Positions 1 to 8,869 of a stretch of 64,000 nt of DNA are shown piece by piece; the first letter of the stretch is position 1, and every line of letters starts with the position of its first letter. The DNA is taken from positions 7,185,501 to 7,249,500 of the forward strand of contig NZ_CP013949.1 of NCBI RefSeq assembly GCF_000296215.2, in the 5' to 3' direction. Made by a program: the position numbers and the translations under genes. The notes under the pieces were generated by a model. The model ran no database searches. It saw only the letters and a program-made list of their open reading frames with translations, and had not been told where the DNA came from. Origin of the DNA: Bradyrhizobium sp. CCGE-LA001. GTDB taxonomy: Bacteria; Pseudomonadota; Alphaproteobacteria; Rhizobiales; Xanthobacteraceae.

Positions 1-264
1 GACTGCAGCGAGATTCATCGAAGCATCCTCGCGAATCGCGGTGTGCGGGCAGCCGCCGGTCTCGACCCCCGCGATGCGGTCCGGCGTCAGCGAACCCGAG
101 CGCACCAGGAATTCCGCATCCCATTTGGTGTAGATGTCGTTGGTGATCGCGGCGATGTCGTAGCGCTCGCGCATGGTCTTGCAGAGCAGGTCCATCAGCG
201 CGGTCTTGCCCGATCCGACCGGGCCGCCGACACCGACACGCAAGGGGCCGTGAGATTTCGACAT
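1..264 (-). CDS. ureG: Urease accessory GTPase UreG (N-terminal part, cut by window edge)
   Basis: UreG is the SIMIBI-class GTPase that, with UreD, UreF and UreE, drives nickel delivery into apo-urease in the cytoplasm. Only the first 88 residues are in the window; the gene runs off the left edge. The P-loop GPVGSGKT lies at residues 14-21, and the family's metal-binding Cys-Pro-His motif is present as GGCPHTAIRED near residues 70-80. The start is the ATG ending at 264. It is the last visible gene of the urea block and is separated from ureF by an inverted repeat of about 120 bp. Identification is secure from the motifs and from the neighbouring ureF and ureE. Confidence 0.95.
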   Translation of the reverse strand, partial: MSKSHGPLRVGVGGPVGSGKTALMDLLCKTMRERYDIAAITNDIYTKWDAEFLVRSGSLTPDRIAGVETGGCPHTAIREDASMNLAAV

Positions 265-283
265 GTCGCTCGCTCTTTCCTAA

Positions 284-407
284 CGTCGTCCCGGCGCAGG
301 CCGGGACCCATAGCCACCGAATCCCATTGCGAGAACAGGCCGTGGCCACATCCTTCCAAAACCACTCACATTAGTGGTTATGGGTCCCGGCCTTCGCCGG
401 GACGACG
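284..407. repeat. Intergenic inverted repeat between ureG and ureF
   Basis: Two arms of about 32 bp (284-315 and 376-407) are reverse complements with two mismatches; each contains a CCGGGACCCATA-type core. A second small hairpin (CCACT...AGTGG) lies inside at 362-377. The element fills almost the whole gap between ureF and ureG in an otherwise tightly packed operon. It belongs to the family of CCGGG-rich palindromes found about a dozen times in this window. If transcribed it would form a long hairpin in the operon mRNA. Confidence 0.8.
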
Positions 408-422
408 ATCGATAAAATCCGC

Positions 423-1151
423 TCACGACCGGAACAGCCGCGTATACTGCGTCTCGTGGCGCAGGCTGGCGAGATCGGCGCGGAAGGTCGCGCTGCCGAG
501 TTCGTCCAATGTCGCATTCAGCGCACGATTGGCTGTCGCGGCGACGGCGGCTTCCAGCTTCACCAGCACACGCTGACTGTCGGTCTGGCCAAGCGGAATG
601 AGACGGCTGGCCGCGGAAATCCAGTTCGAGACCAGCGCATGCAGGAAGGCGTGCAGTGTCGGCGCCAGCGGCACGCCATGCTGTGCTGCGACCACGCCGA
701 CCGCCACCGGATAGACCAATGGCGTGCGGCATGCCGCAACCATGGCATCCAGCCCCTCGGCATCCCACGCGGCGCGCGCGATCTCGATGAAGGCGCGGCC
801 CTGCGAGGTCGTTTCCAGCTGTCGTTCGCGCGACGGCACGAAGGCGGCTGCGAGCTCGGCGATGTCGCTCAAAGCGGCAGTCTCGTCCGCTCCGGCGGCG
901 CGATAGGCATGGACCAGGAAGGTCGCATCGCAAAAGCCTGGACCGTCACCGAGCATCGCGTCGAGCCAGTCGGCCAGCGTCACGGTATCCGCGACGTCGC
1001 CGGCCTCGACCGCCCATTCGATGCCGCTGGAGTACGAGAATCCGCCGACAGGGAACGCCGGCGACAACCAGGTCATCAACCGGTACAGCGCCGCCGCCTC
1101 GCGCTCGGCGAGGTCACCGGCACTGGCCGGCTCATTTGTGGTCGTGAGCAT
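423..1151 (-). CDS. ureF: Urease accessory protein UreF
   Basis: UreF is the alpha-helical scaffold that bridges UreG to UreD-bound urease and acts in nickel insertion. The protein starting at the ATG at 1151 (MLTTTNEPAS) has 242 residues, within the family range, and carries the typical YRLMTWLSPAFPVGGFSYSSG region near residue 30. A longer reading frame begins at about 1301, but its extra 50 residues are a low-complexity Thr/Ile string. That string is the ureE His-rich tail read in another frame, so the shorter start is preferred. It overlaps the end of ureE by 20 bp, suggesting translational coupling. Confidence 0.93.
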   Translation of the reverse strand: MLTTTNEPASAGDLAEREAAALYRLMTWLSPAFPVGGFSYSSGIEWAVEAGDVADTVTLADWLDAMLGDGPGFCDATFLVHAYRAAGADETAALSDIAELAAAFVPSRERQLETTSQGRAFIEIARAAWDAEGLDAMVAACRTPLVYPVAVGVVAAQHGVPLAPTLHAFLHALVSNWISAASRLIPLGQTDSQRVLVKLEAAVAATANRALNATLDELGSATFRADLASLRHETQYTRLFRS

Positions 1152-1722
1152 GCTTGTGGCCGTGGTGATGGTCGGGGTGGTCGCAATGCTCGTCGTGGTG
1201 ATGGTGGTGATCGTGGCCGTGATGAACACGATCATGATCACGATGATGACCGTGGTCGTGATGCGCATGATCGTGCCCATGCGCATGGCCGGCATCGGCA
1301 TAGGCGCCGCCCTCGGGATCGAACGGTGCCTCGATCTCGATCACGCGCGCACCAAGCCCCTTCACCATGGCTTCGATGACGTGGTCGCGGCGGATGCGCA
1401 AGGCCTTGGCCATGATCTGCGTCGGCAGATGACGGTTGCCGAGATGCCAGCCGACGCGAATGAGGTGGTGCGGATCGCGGCCGCGGATCTCGAGCAGCGG
1501 CTCGGGCGCCGCCACCACCTCGACCAGTCGGCCGTCCTCGAGCACCAGCGCGTCGCCGCCGCGCAGCGCGACGGCGTTCTCCAGGTCGAGCAGGAATTCG
1601 AGCCCCCGCGTGCCCGTCATCGCCATGCGGCGGCGGTGCCGATCGTCGAAATCGAGCACGACCGTATCCGCCGGCGCTTCCGTGAAGCGGTGCTGCCCCT
1701 TGACCTGCGTCGCCCGGATCAT
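1132..1722 (-). CDS. ureE: Urease accessory nickel metallochaperone UreE with long His-rich tail
   Basis: UreE is the dimeric nickel chaperone that hands Ni(II) to the UreG/UreF/UreD complex. The 196 residues hold the usual N-terminal peptide-binding part and C-terminal metal-binding part (GWHLGNRHLPTQI near residues 90-103). A tail of about 50 residues follows, dominated by His and Asp with runs of HHHHH. Such tails are known in UreE of several bacteria, where they bind extra nickel. The tail is long here and its repetitive CAT/GAT codons make a low-complexity tract at 1135-1290. The gene is co-directional with ureF, overlapping it by 20 bp. Confidence 0.95.
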   Translation of the reverse strand: MIRATQVKGQHRFTEAPADTVVLDFDDRHRRRMAMTGTRGLEFLLDLENAVALRGGDALVLEDGRLVEVVAAPEPLLEIRGRDPHHLIRVGWHLGNRHLPTQIMAKALRIRRDHVIEAMVKGLGARVIEIEAPFDPEGGAYADAGHAHGHDHAHHDHGHHRDHDRVHHGHDHHHHHDEHCDHPDHHHGHKHAHDHK

Positions 1723-1734
1723 GCGTTTACCCCG

Positions 1735-2034
1735 TTACCGTGTCTCGACCTTCTCGGGTGTGATCACCTCGATCTTCGGCGGCGCCGTGAAGCACTTCAC
1801 CGCGACACGGCCGAACGTCTTCATGTGCTCCATGGCGCGATGCGGCACCAGTGCCTCGGCACTCTCCCACTGCTCGACGAACACCATCTTGCTGGGGTCG
1901 GTGACACTCTCATGCATGTCATAGGCGATATTGCCGGGCTCTTTCCGCGTCTCCTTGATGCAGGCGGTGGCTGCAGCAATGAATTCGGCACGCGTTTCGG
2001 GCTTGATGGTCAGGGTGGCAACGACGTAGATCAC
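1735..2034 (-). CDS. Antibiotic biosynthesis monooxygenase (ABM) domain protein
   Basis: This 99-residue single-domain protein begins MIYVVATLTIKPETRAEF and contains the MVFVEQWESAEAL stretch typical of the dimeric ferredoxin-like ABM/YgiN family. Characterised members act as quinol monooxygenases or heme-degrading enzymes, but many have no known substrate. It lies between ureC and ureE on the same strand, 12 bp from ureE, so it is probably cotranscribed with the urease genes. It is not a standard urease component; its role here is unknown. Fold assignment is confident, function is not. Confidence 0.8.
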   Translation of the reverse strand: MIYVVATLTIKPETRAEFIAAATACIKETRKEPGNIAYDMHESVTDPSKMVFVEQWESAEALVPHRAMEHMKTFGRVAVKCFTAPPKIEVITPEKVETR

Positions 2035-2163
2035 GAGAAATCCTCCCGGCTTTTCTTCTCAGGTTACGATACCGGGCGAGACATTAGACCAGGCGGGATC
2101 GAACGCAAAACCGGAAAAAGCCGCTCCCGGACATGCGCTTGAGACATGCGTTGAGACGCTATT

Positions 2164-3879
<1,716 letters not shown>

Positions 3880-3913
3880 CACAAGCCCCGTTTGCGATTG
3901 AATGTTTGATGGC

Positions 3914-4492
3914 TCACAGGACGGCCCTCGCCGCCTTCACAACATCATCGAATTTCTCGTCGAGCCACGCATTGCCGCCGCGGCAGCCTGCAACGACCTG
4001 CGTGGCCCATCCGACGTAATCGGCGAGATCGTCGCGCTCCTCGGCCGTTAGGTCAGTTTGAATGCGTGCGCCTGTATTGCTGATCTTGTCGGCGATCTTG
4101 ATCAGCTTTGCGCCCGGCGATTTGTGGGGCGCGTCGTCAATCTGTTTCTGGCGCCGCTCTGCCTTCGGCAAGCTCATGTCATCGGTGCATTCGGTGACGA
4201 GCGACGCGACCCGCTCGGAAAACCTTTGAGCGAGCTCCTCGCGCGTGGTGTCGGTATCCTCGATGCTGTCATGCAGCCAGCCGGCCGCGACCAGCTCGGC
4301 ATCAGTGCCGTCGGTCGCGGCCGCCAGCAGATTCGCGACCTCAGCGAGATGATTGATATAGGGCTCCTGACCTCGTCCCTTGCGGGCCATGCCGTTGTGG
4401 CGCTGCGCGGCGAGGTCGGCGGCTTCAGAGACCAGGCGGATAGGTGCGAGCATGGCAAGAACCTCCATTTCCGCCTCAACCGTGCCGCACAA
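3914..4492 (-). CDS. MESH1-like HD-domain small alarmone hydrolase
   Basis: This 192-residue single-domain protein resembles MESH1/HDDC3 and the hydrolase half of SpoT, which remove the 3'-pyrophosphate of (p)ppGpp; human MESH1 also acts on NADPH. Visible family residues are His32, a PYINH stretch near 44-48, the HD pair at 74-75 in WLHDSIEDTDTT, a TDDMSLPKAERR block near 103-114, SPGAKLIKIADK near 125-136, and a WATQVV segment near 162. No synthetase, TGS or ACT domain is present. It sits between ureB (18 bp after its stop) and ureC (about 35 bp before it), all on the same strand. Several Met codons near the N terminus make the start uncertain. Substrate is inferred from family only. Confidence 0.82.
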   Translation of the reverse strand: MCGTVEAEMEVLAMLAPIRLVSEAADLAAQRHNGMARKGRGQEPYINHLAEVANLLAAATDGTDAELVAAGWLHDSIEDTDTTREELAQRFSERVASLVTECTDDMSLPKAERRQKQIDDAPHKSPGAKLIKIADKISNTGARIQTDLTAEERDDLADYVGWATQVVAGCRGGNAWLDEKFDDVVKAARAVL

Positions 4493-4510
4493 CGCTCGTT
4501 CCTGCTGAGA

Positions 4511-4816
4511 TCACAGCTTCCCCATGACGTCGCCGCGGAAGCCGTAGATCGTCTTCTTTCCTGCCATCGCGACGAGCTGCACGTCGCGGGTCTGGCCGGG
4601 CTCGAAGCGGACGGCGGTGCCGGCGGCGATGTCGAGGCGCATGCCACGGGCTTTCTTGCGATCGAACTTCAGCGCCGGGTTGGTCTCGAAGAAATGGTAG
4701 TGCGAGCCGACCTGGATCGGACGGTCGCCGGTGTTGGCCACCGTCAACGTCACGGTCTTGCGGCCGGCATTAAGCTCGATCTCGCCGCCCTGGATGAAGC
4801 GTTCGCCGGGGATCAT
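4511..4816 (-). CDS. ureB: Urease subunit beta UreB
   Basis: UreB is the small beta subunit of bacterial urease, which packs against UreA and UreC in the (UreABC)3 trimer. The 101-residue sequence opens with MIPGE and contains the hallmark NTGDRPIQVGSHYHFFETNPAL, followed by RFEPGQTRDVQLV, exactly as in the family. The gene is full length. Unusually it is parted from ureA by about 130 bp holding a palindromic repeat, whereas ureA and ureB are normally nearly adjacent or fused. Confidence 0.98.
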   Translation of the reverse strand: MIPGERFIQGGEIELNAGRKTVTLTVANTGDRPIQVGSHYHFFETNPALKFDRKKARGMRLDIAAGTAVRFEPGQTRDVQLVAMAGKKTIYGFRGDVMGKL

Positions 4817-4841
4817 GTGCTACCTCGTCTTGCTCCGCTGC

Positions 4842-4925
4842 GTCATGGCCGGGCTTGTCCCGGCCATCCACGTCGTGCCACTCGGTTCGAAGGTCGTGGA
4901 TGCCCGGGACAGGCCCGGGCATGAC
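4842..4925. repeat. Intergenic inverted repeat between ureB and ureA
   Basis: Arms of 31 bp at 4842-4872 and 4895-4925 are reverse complements with three mismatches (GTCATGGCCGGGC type). The repeat separates ureA from ureB inside the urease operon. It probably forms a stable mRNA hairpin. The same core (GTCATNCCGGGC) recurs at 50625-50744. Confidence 0.8.
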
Positions 4926-4947
4926 GATGTTGATACAATTTCACGCT

Positions 4948-5250
4948 TCAACGGATCGGCTCGTGCACGGTGACGAGCTTGGTGCCGTCAGGAAACGTCG
5001 CCTCGACCTGGATGTCGTGGATCATCTCGGGGATGCCCGGCATCACCTGATCACGGGTCAGCACCTGCGCGCCGGACTGCATCAGCTCGGCGACGGTGCG
5101 GCCGTCACGGGCGCCTTCGAGGATGAAGTCGGAGATGATCGCGATCGCTTCGGGATGGTTGAGCTTGACGCCGCGGTCCAGCCTGCGGCGGGCCACGATG
5201 GCCGCCATCGAGATCAGAAGCTTGTCCTTTTCGCGGGGAGACAGATTCAT
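4948..5250 (-). CDS. ureA: Urease subunit gamma UreA
   Basis: UreA is the gamma subunit of urease and forms the trimeric core with UreB and UreC. The 100-residue product MNLSPREKDKLLISMAAIVARRR is a textbook match, with NHPEAIAIISDFILEGARDGR and MIHDIQVEATFPDGTKLVTVH following. Length is normal. It begins about 37 bp after ureD. Confidence 0.98.
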   Translation of the reverse strand: MNLSPREKDKLLISMAAIVARRRLDRGVKLNHPEAIAIISDFILEGARDGRTVAELMQSGAQVLTRDQVMPGIPEMIHDIQVEATFPDGTKLVTVHEPIR

Positions 5251-5287
5251 GCAGCATCTCTTCCGTTCAACGCATCAATTCAACCGG

Positions 5288-6118
5288 TCAATTCAGCCAC
5301 AGTCGCGGCAGGACCGCGCCGGTGCGCGCCAGCACCGCCATCATGTCGGCGCGCAAACGCGCCGCATCTTGGGCACAGAACCGCGCCATTGCAAAGCCAT
5401 TCCAGGCCGAGATTCCGACCTCGCCGGAGAATGAATCCGAGGCTTCGCGGATGCGCTCGACCAGGGCCTCATCACCCGGCACGATCAGCGCCGTGCCGAT
5501 AGCGGCACCGCCTTTGGCGACGGCGGATCGCCCTAGTTTTGCGCCGATATTGCCGTCGAGCCTGACGGTCTCGGCAAACACCAGCCTGCCGCCGCGAGAC
5601 AGCCGCCAGCGATCGACGAACTCGCCCTGCTGCATCCGCTCGCCCATGGCGGTGCGGCCGAACACGACGGTCTCGCAAAGCAGGAGCGAAGCAGTCTCAT
5701 CGAGCGCGATATCGAATCGGCGGTGAACCCGCGCGCGATCGAACAGGATCGTCTCCTGAGGCAGCCAGGCGAGATGCGCGTCCGCGTCGACCTTCAAGGC
5801 GATGCCGAGCTGCGCCGCGGCCCCGGGCGCACGATAGACCTTTTCGGCCGCCGCAGTGGTCAGCGTCAGCCGCGCGCCCTGGCCGGCCGCGATGCCGATG
5901 TCGAAATTGTCCCCGCCGGCGACCCCGCCGGCCGTGTTGACGAACACGCCGGACAGCCCCTCGCCTTCCGGCGAGGGAAAGCGTACGCGCAGCGAGCCGG
6001 ATTCATGCAAGGCGCCACGACGCGTCACGCCATCGCGCGCATGCACGTCGAAGCGCACCGCGCCGCGGGCGCGGTTGGCCTCGAAAACCCCGGATGTGAT
6101 CGAAACGTCGCTGCGCAT
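5288..6118 (-). CDS. ureD: Urease accessory protein UreD
   Basis: UreD (UreH) binds apo-urease and recruits UreF and UreG for nickel insertion. The 276-residue product contains the family blocks VFVNTAGGVAGGDNFDI near residue 60, TTAAAEKVYRA near 86, WLPQETILFDRARVHRR near 118 and FGRTAMGE near 150. Length fits the family. It is the first ure gene of the block and starts about 30 bp after urtE, on the same strand, which ties urease maturation to urea import. Confidence 0.96.
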   Translation of the reverse strand: MRSDVSITSGVFEANRARGAVRFDVHARDGVTRRGALHESGSLRVRFPSPEGEGLSGVFVNTAGGVAGGDNFDIGIAAGQGARLTLTTAAAEKVYRAPGAAAQLGIALKVDADAHLAWLPQETILFDRARVHRRFDIALDETASLLLCETVVFGRTAMGERMQQGEFVDRWRLSRGGRLVFAETVRLDGNIGAKLGRSAVAKGGAAIGTALIVPGDEALVERIREASDSFSGEVGISAWNGFAMARFCAQDAARLRADMMAVLARTGAVLPRLWLN

Positions 6119-6148
6119 CCGCCTCCCCAGCCGTCGCGGCAGAATGGC

Positions 6149-6844
6149 CTAGAGCGCCATCTGGCGGCTGATTTCGCTCGCGTCGAGATTGGAGCGGTCG
6201 CAGGTGAACTTCACCGCGCCGCGATCCATCACCGCGAAACTGTCGCCGAGTTCGCAGGCAAAGTCGAGATATTGTTCGACCAGCACGATCGCGATGTTGC
6301 CGAGGTTGCGCAGATAAGAGATGGCGCGGCCAATGTCCTTGATGATCGAGGGCTGAATGCCTTCGGTCGGCTCGTCCAGCAAAAGCAGCTTCGGCCGCAT
6401 CACCAGCGCGCGCCCGATCGCGAGTTGCTGCTGCTGACCGCCGGAGAGATCGCCGCCGCGCCGGCCGAGCATGGATTGCAGCACCGGAAACAGCGAGAAC
6501 ACGTCGTCCGGAATGTGCTTGTCCTCGCGCTTGAGCGAGCCGAAGCCGGTCTTGAGGTTTTCTTCGACCGTCAGCAACGGGAAGATCTCGCGGCCCTGCG
6601 GCACGAAGCCGATGCCCCTGCGGGCCCTCTCATAGGGCTTCAGCCCGGTGATGTCGCTGCCATCGAGCATGATCGCGCCCGAGGAGATCGGATATTGCCC
6701 GACCATGGCACGCAGCAGCGAGGTCTTGCCGACGCCATTGCGTCCGAGCACGCAAGTGACCTTGCCCGGCTCGGCCGAGATCGAGACGCCGCGCAGCGCT
6801 TGAGCAGCGCCGTAGAACAGGTTGATGTCTTTAACTTCAAGCAT
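6149..6844 (-). CDS. urtE: Urea ABC transporter ATP-binding protein UrtE
   Basis: UrtE is one of two ATPases that power the five-component high-affinity urea importer. The 231-residue product, from the ATG at 6844 (MLEVKDINLFYGAAQALRGV), has Walker A GRNGVGKT near residues 34-41, the signature LSGGQQQQLAIGRAL, and Walker B LLLLDEPTEGIQPSI. EGIQPSI is typical of the LivF/UrtE branch. A longer upstream reading frame runs into an AT-richer inverted repeat and is not supported. The gene is followed by ureD. Confidence 0.95.
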   Translation of the reverse strand: MLEVKDINLFYGAAQALRGVSISAEPGKVTCVLGRNGVGKTSLLRAMVGQYPISSGAIMLDGSDITGLKPYERARRGIGFVPQGREIFPLLTVEENLKTGFGSLKREDKHIPDDVFSLFPVLQSMLGRRGGDLSGGQQQQLAIGRALVMRPKLLLLDEPTEGIQPSIIKDIGRAISYLRNLGNIAIVLVEQYLDFACELGDSFAVMDRGAVKFTCDRSNLDASEISRQMAL

Positions 6845-6861
6845 CGGAAACACCTTTGCGG

Positions 6862-6936
6862 GCGAATAGCGAATGGCGAGTAGCGAATAAGAGAAGCGGC
6901 CAATCCATTCGCCATTCCCTATTCGCCATTCACTAT
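6862..6936. repeat. Inverted repeat of GCGAAT/ATTCGC units between urtD and urtE
   Basis: The left half (6862-6888) contains GCGAATAGCGAATGGCGAG-type units and the right half (6907-6936) contains ATTCGCCATTC repeated twice, so the two halves are complementary. The right half overlaps the last codons and stop of urtD (stop at 6933-6935). It differs in sequence from the CCGGG palindromes elsewhere in the window. It could act as an mRNA processing or stability hairpin between the two ATPase genes. Confidence 0.7.
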
Positions 6937-7694
6937 CTCCCCAGATACACTTCAATGACCCGCTCGTTGGACGAGACCTGATCGATGGTTCCTTCCGCGA
7001 GCACGGTGCCTTCGTGCAGGCAGGTGACCTTGACGCCGAGCTCGCGCACGAAGGTCATATCGTGCTCCACCACCATCACGGTGTGGGTCTTGTTGATCTC
7101 TTTCAGCAGCTCGGCGGTCAGATGCGTCTCGACGTCGGTCATCCCTGCGACGGGCTCATCGACGAGGAGCAGCTTCGGATCCTGCGCCAGCAGCATGCCG
7201 ATCTCCAGCCATTGCTTCTGGCCGTGGCTGAGGCTGCCGGCGAGGCGGTTGCGGGCCTCGGTGAGGCGGATCGTCTCCAGCACCTTGTCGATGCGCTCGG
7301 CCTCGGCCTTGCTGCCGCGCCAGAACAAGGTGCCGCGCACCGAGTGATCGACATTGAGCGCGAGCAGGAGATTGTCCTGCACGGTCTGGCTCTCGAACAC
7401 CGTCGGCTTCTGGAATTTGCGGCCGATGCCTAGCTCGGCGATGCGGGTCTCGTCGAGCCGCGTCAGGTCGGTGACGCCGTCGAACAGCACGGTGCCCTCG
7501 TCCGGCTTGGTCTTGCCGGTGATGATGTCCATCATCGTGGTCTTGCCGGCGCCGTTCGGGCCGATGATGGCGCGCATCTCGCCGGGCTCGAGCGTCAGCG
7601 ACAGATTGTTGATGGCGTGGAAGCCGTCGAAGGAGACGTGCACGCCGTCGAGATAGAGCATTGCGGAGGTCGTGCGGGTGTCCATCACATTCAT
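6933..7694 (-). CDS. urtD: Urea ABC transporter ATP-binding protein UrtD
   Basis: UrtD is the second ATPase of the urea importer. From the ATG at 7694 (MNVMDTRTTSAML) it has 253 residues, with Walker A GPNGAGKTTMMD and Walker B LLLVDEPVAGM. The signature is the variant LSHGQKQWLEIGMLL, which is characteristic of the UrtD family rather than the canonical LSGGQ. A longer frame upstream overlaps the end of urtC and is Arg/Gly-rich, so it was not used. The start lies 5 bp from the urtC stop. Confidence 0.95.
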   Translation of the reverse strand: MNVMDTRTTSAMLYLDGVHVSFDGFHAINNLSLTLEPGEMRAIIGPNGAGKTTMMDIITGKTKPDEGTVLFDGVTDLTRLDETRIAELGIGRKFQKPTVFESQTVQDNLLLALNVDHSVRGTLFWRGSKAEAERIDKVLETIRLTEARNRLAGSLSHGQKQWLEIGMLLAQDPKLLLVDEPVAGMTDVETHLTAELLKEINKTHTVMVVEHDMTFVRELGVKVTCLHEGTVLAEGTIDQVSSNERVIEVYLGR

Positions 7695-7699
7695 GACCG

Positions 7700-8869
7700 C
7701 TACTCCGCCATCTTGGGTTCGGCCACGCCGTCTTCGGCCGCGGCGCTCACTGCTGCCGCTGCGGTGCGCTTTTCCTTCGACTGATCCCACCATGTGTAGA
7801 AGGTGCCGACGATGCCTTTGGGCAGCAGCAGCGTCACCAGGATGAACAGCGCGCCCAGCATGAAGAGCCAGTACGGCGCGAGCATGCCGGAGGTGAAGAA
7901 CGTCTTGGCGTAGTTGACGACGACCGCACCGAGCGCGGCGCCGACCAGCGTGCCGCGGCCGCCGACCGCGACCCAGATAACCGCTTCGATCGAATTGCCG
8001 GGAGCGAATTCGGATGGATTGATGATGCCGACCTGCGGGACGTAGAGCGCGCCGGCAACGCCGGCCATGCAGGCCGACACCGTGAACACGAACAGCTTGT
8101 AGGATTCGACGCGGTAGCCGAGGAAGCGCGTGCGCGATTCCGCGTCACGCACCGCGATCAAGACCTTGCCGAGCTTGGAGGAGACGATGGCGCGGCAGAT
8201 CAGGAAGCCTAGGATCAGCGCAAGGCAACTCAGCGCGAACAGCGCGGCCCGCGTCCCCTCGGCCTGCACGTTGAAGCCGAGGATGTCCTTGAAGTCGGTC
8301 AGGCCGTTGTTGCCGCCGAAGCCGAAATCGTTGCGGAAGAAGGCGAGCAGCAGCGCGTAGGTCATCGCCTGCGTGATGATCGAGAGGTAGACGCCGGTGA
8401 CGCGCGAGCGGAAGGCGAGCCAGCCGAAGCAGAAGGCGAGCAGGCCCGGCACGACCAGCACCATCAGCGCCGCGAACCAGAACATGTCGAAGCCGTGCCA
8501 GTACCAGGGCAGCTTCTCCCAGTTCAGGAACACCATGAAGTCGGGCAGGATCGGATTGCCGTAGACGCCGCGGGTGCCGATCTGCCGCATCAGATACATG
8601 CCCATGGCGTAGCCGCCGAGCGCGAAGAAGGCGCCGTGGCCAAGCGAGAGGATGCCGCAATAGCCCCAGATCAGATCGATCGCGAGCGCCAGGATGGCGT
8701 AGCAGACATATTTGCCCCAGAGCGCGACGAGATAGGTCGGCACTTGCAGGAACGAGCCCGCGGGCAGCAGCAGGTTGGAGAGGGGGATGAGGATGCCGCA
8801 GGCCGCGACGACGGCGAGGAAGATCGTCGCGCTGCGGTCCAGCGATCGCGTCAGCATGTGAGGGGTCAT
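7700..8869 (-). CDS. urtC: Urea ABC transporter permease UrtC
   Basis: UrtC is a LivM-type inner-membrane permease of the urea importer. The 389-residue product is strongly hydrophobic with many predicted membrane segments and contains the LivM-family stretches DLIWGYCGILSLGHGAFFALGGYAMG near residue 65 and VAVGGRGTLVGAALGA near residue 300. A charged cytoplasmic tail with EKRTAAAA closes the protein. The start overlaps the urtB stop by 4 bp, so translation is likely coupled. Confidence 0.95.
   Translation of the reverse strand: MTPHMLTRSLDRSATIFLAVVAACGILIPLSNLLLPAGSFLQVPTYLVALWGKYVCYAILALAIDLIWGYCGILSLGHGAFFALGGYAMGMYLMRQIGTRGVYGNPILPDFMVFLNWEKLPWYWHGFDMFWFAALMVLVVPGLLAFCFGWLAFRSRVTGVYLSIITQAMTYALLLAFFRNDFGFGGNNGLTDFKDILGFNVQAEGTRAALFALSCLALILGFLICRAIVSSKLGKVLIAVRDAESRTRFLGYRVESYKLFVFTVSACMAGVAGALYVPQVGIINPSEFAPGNSIEAVIWVAVGGRGTLVGAALGAVVVNYAKTFFTSGMLAPYWLFMLGALFILVTLLLPKGIVGTFYTWWDQSKEKRTAAAAVSAAAEDGVAEPKMAE

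Noticed and set aside
1152..1301. Longer N terminus for UreF
   Set aside because: The extra 50 residues are the ureE His tail read in another frame and have no resemblance to UreF.
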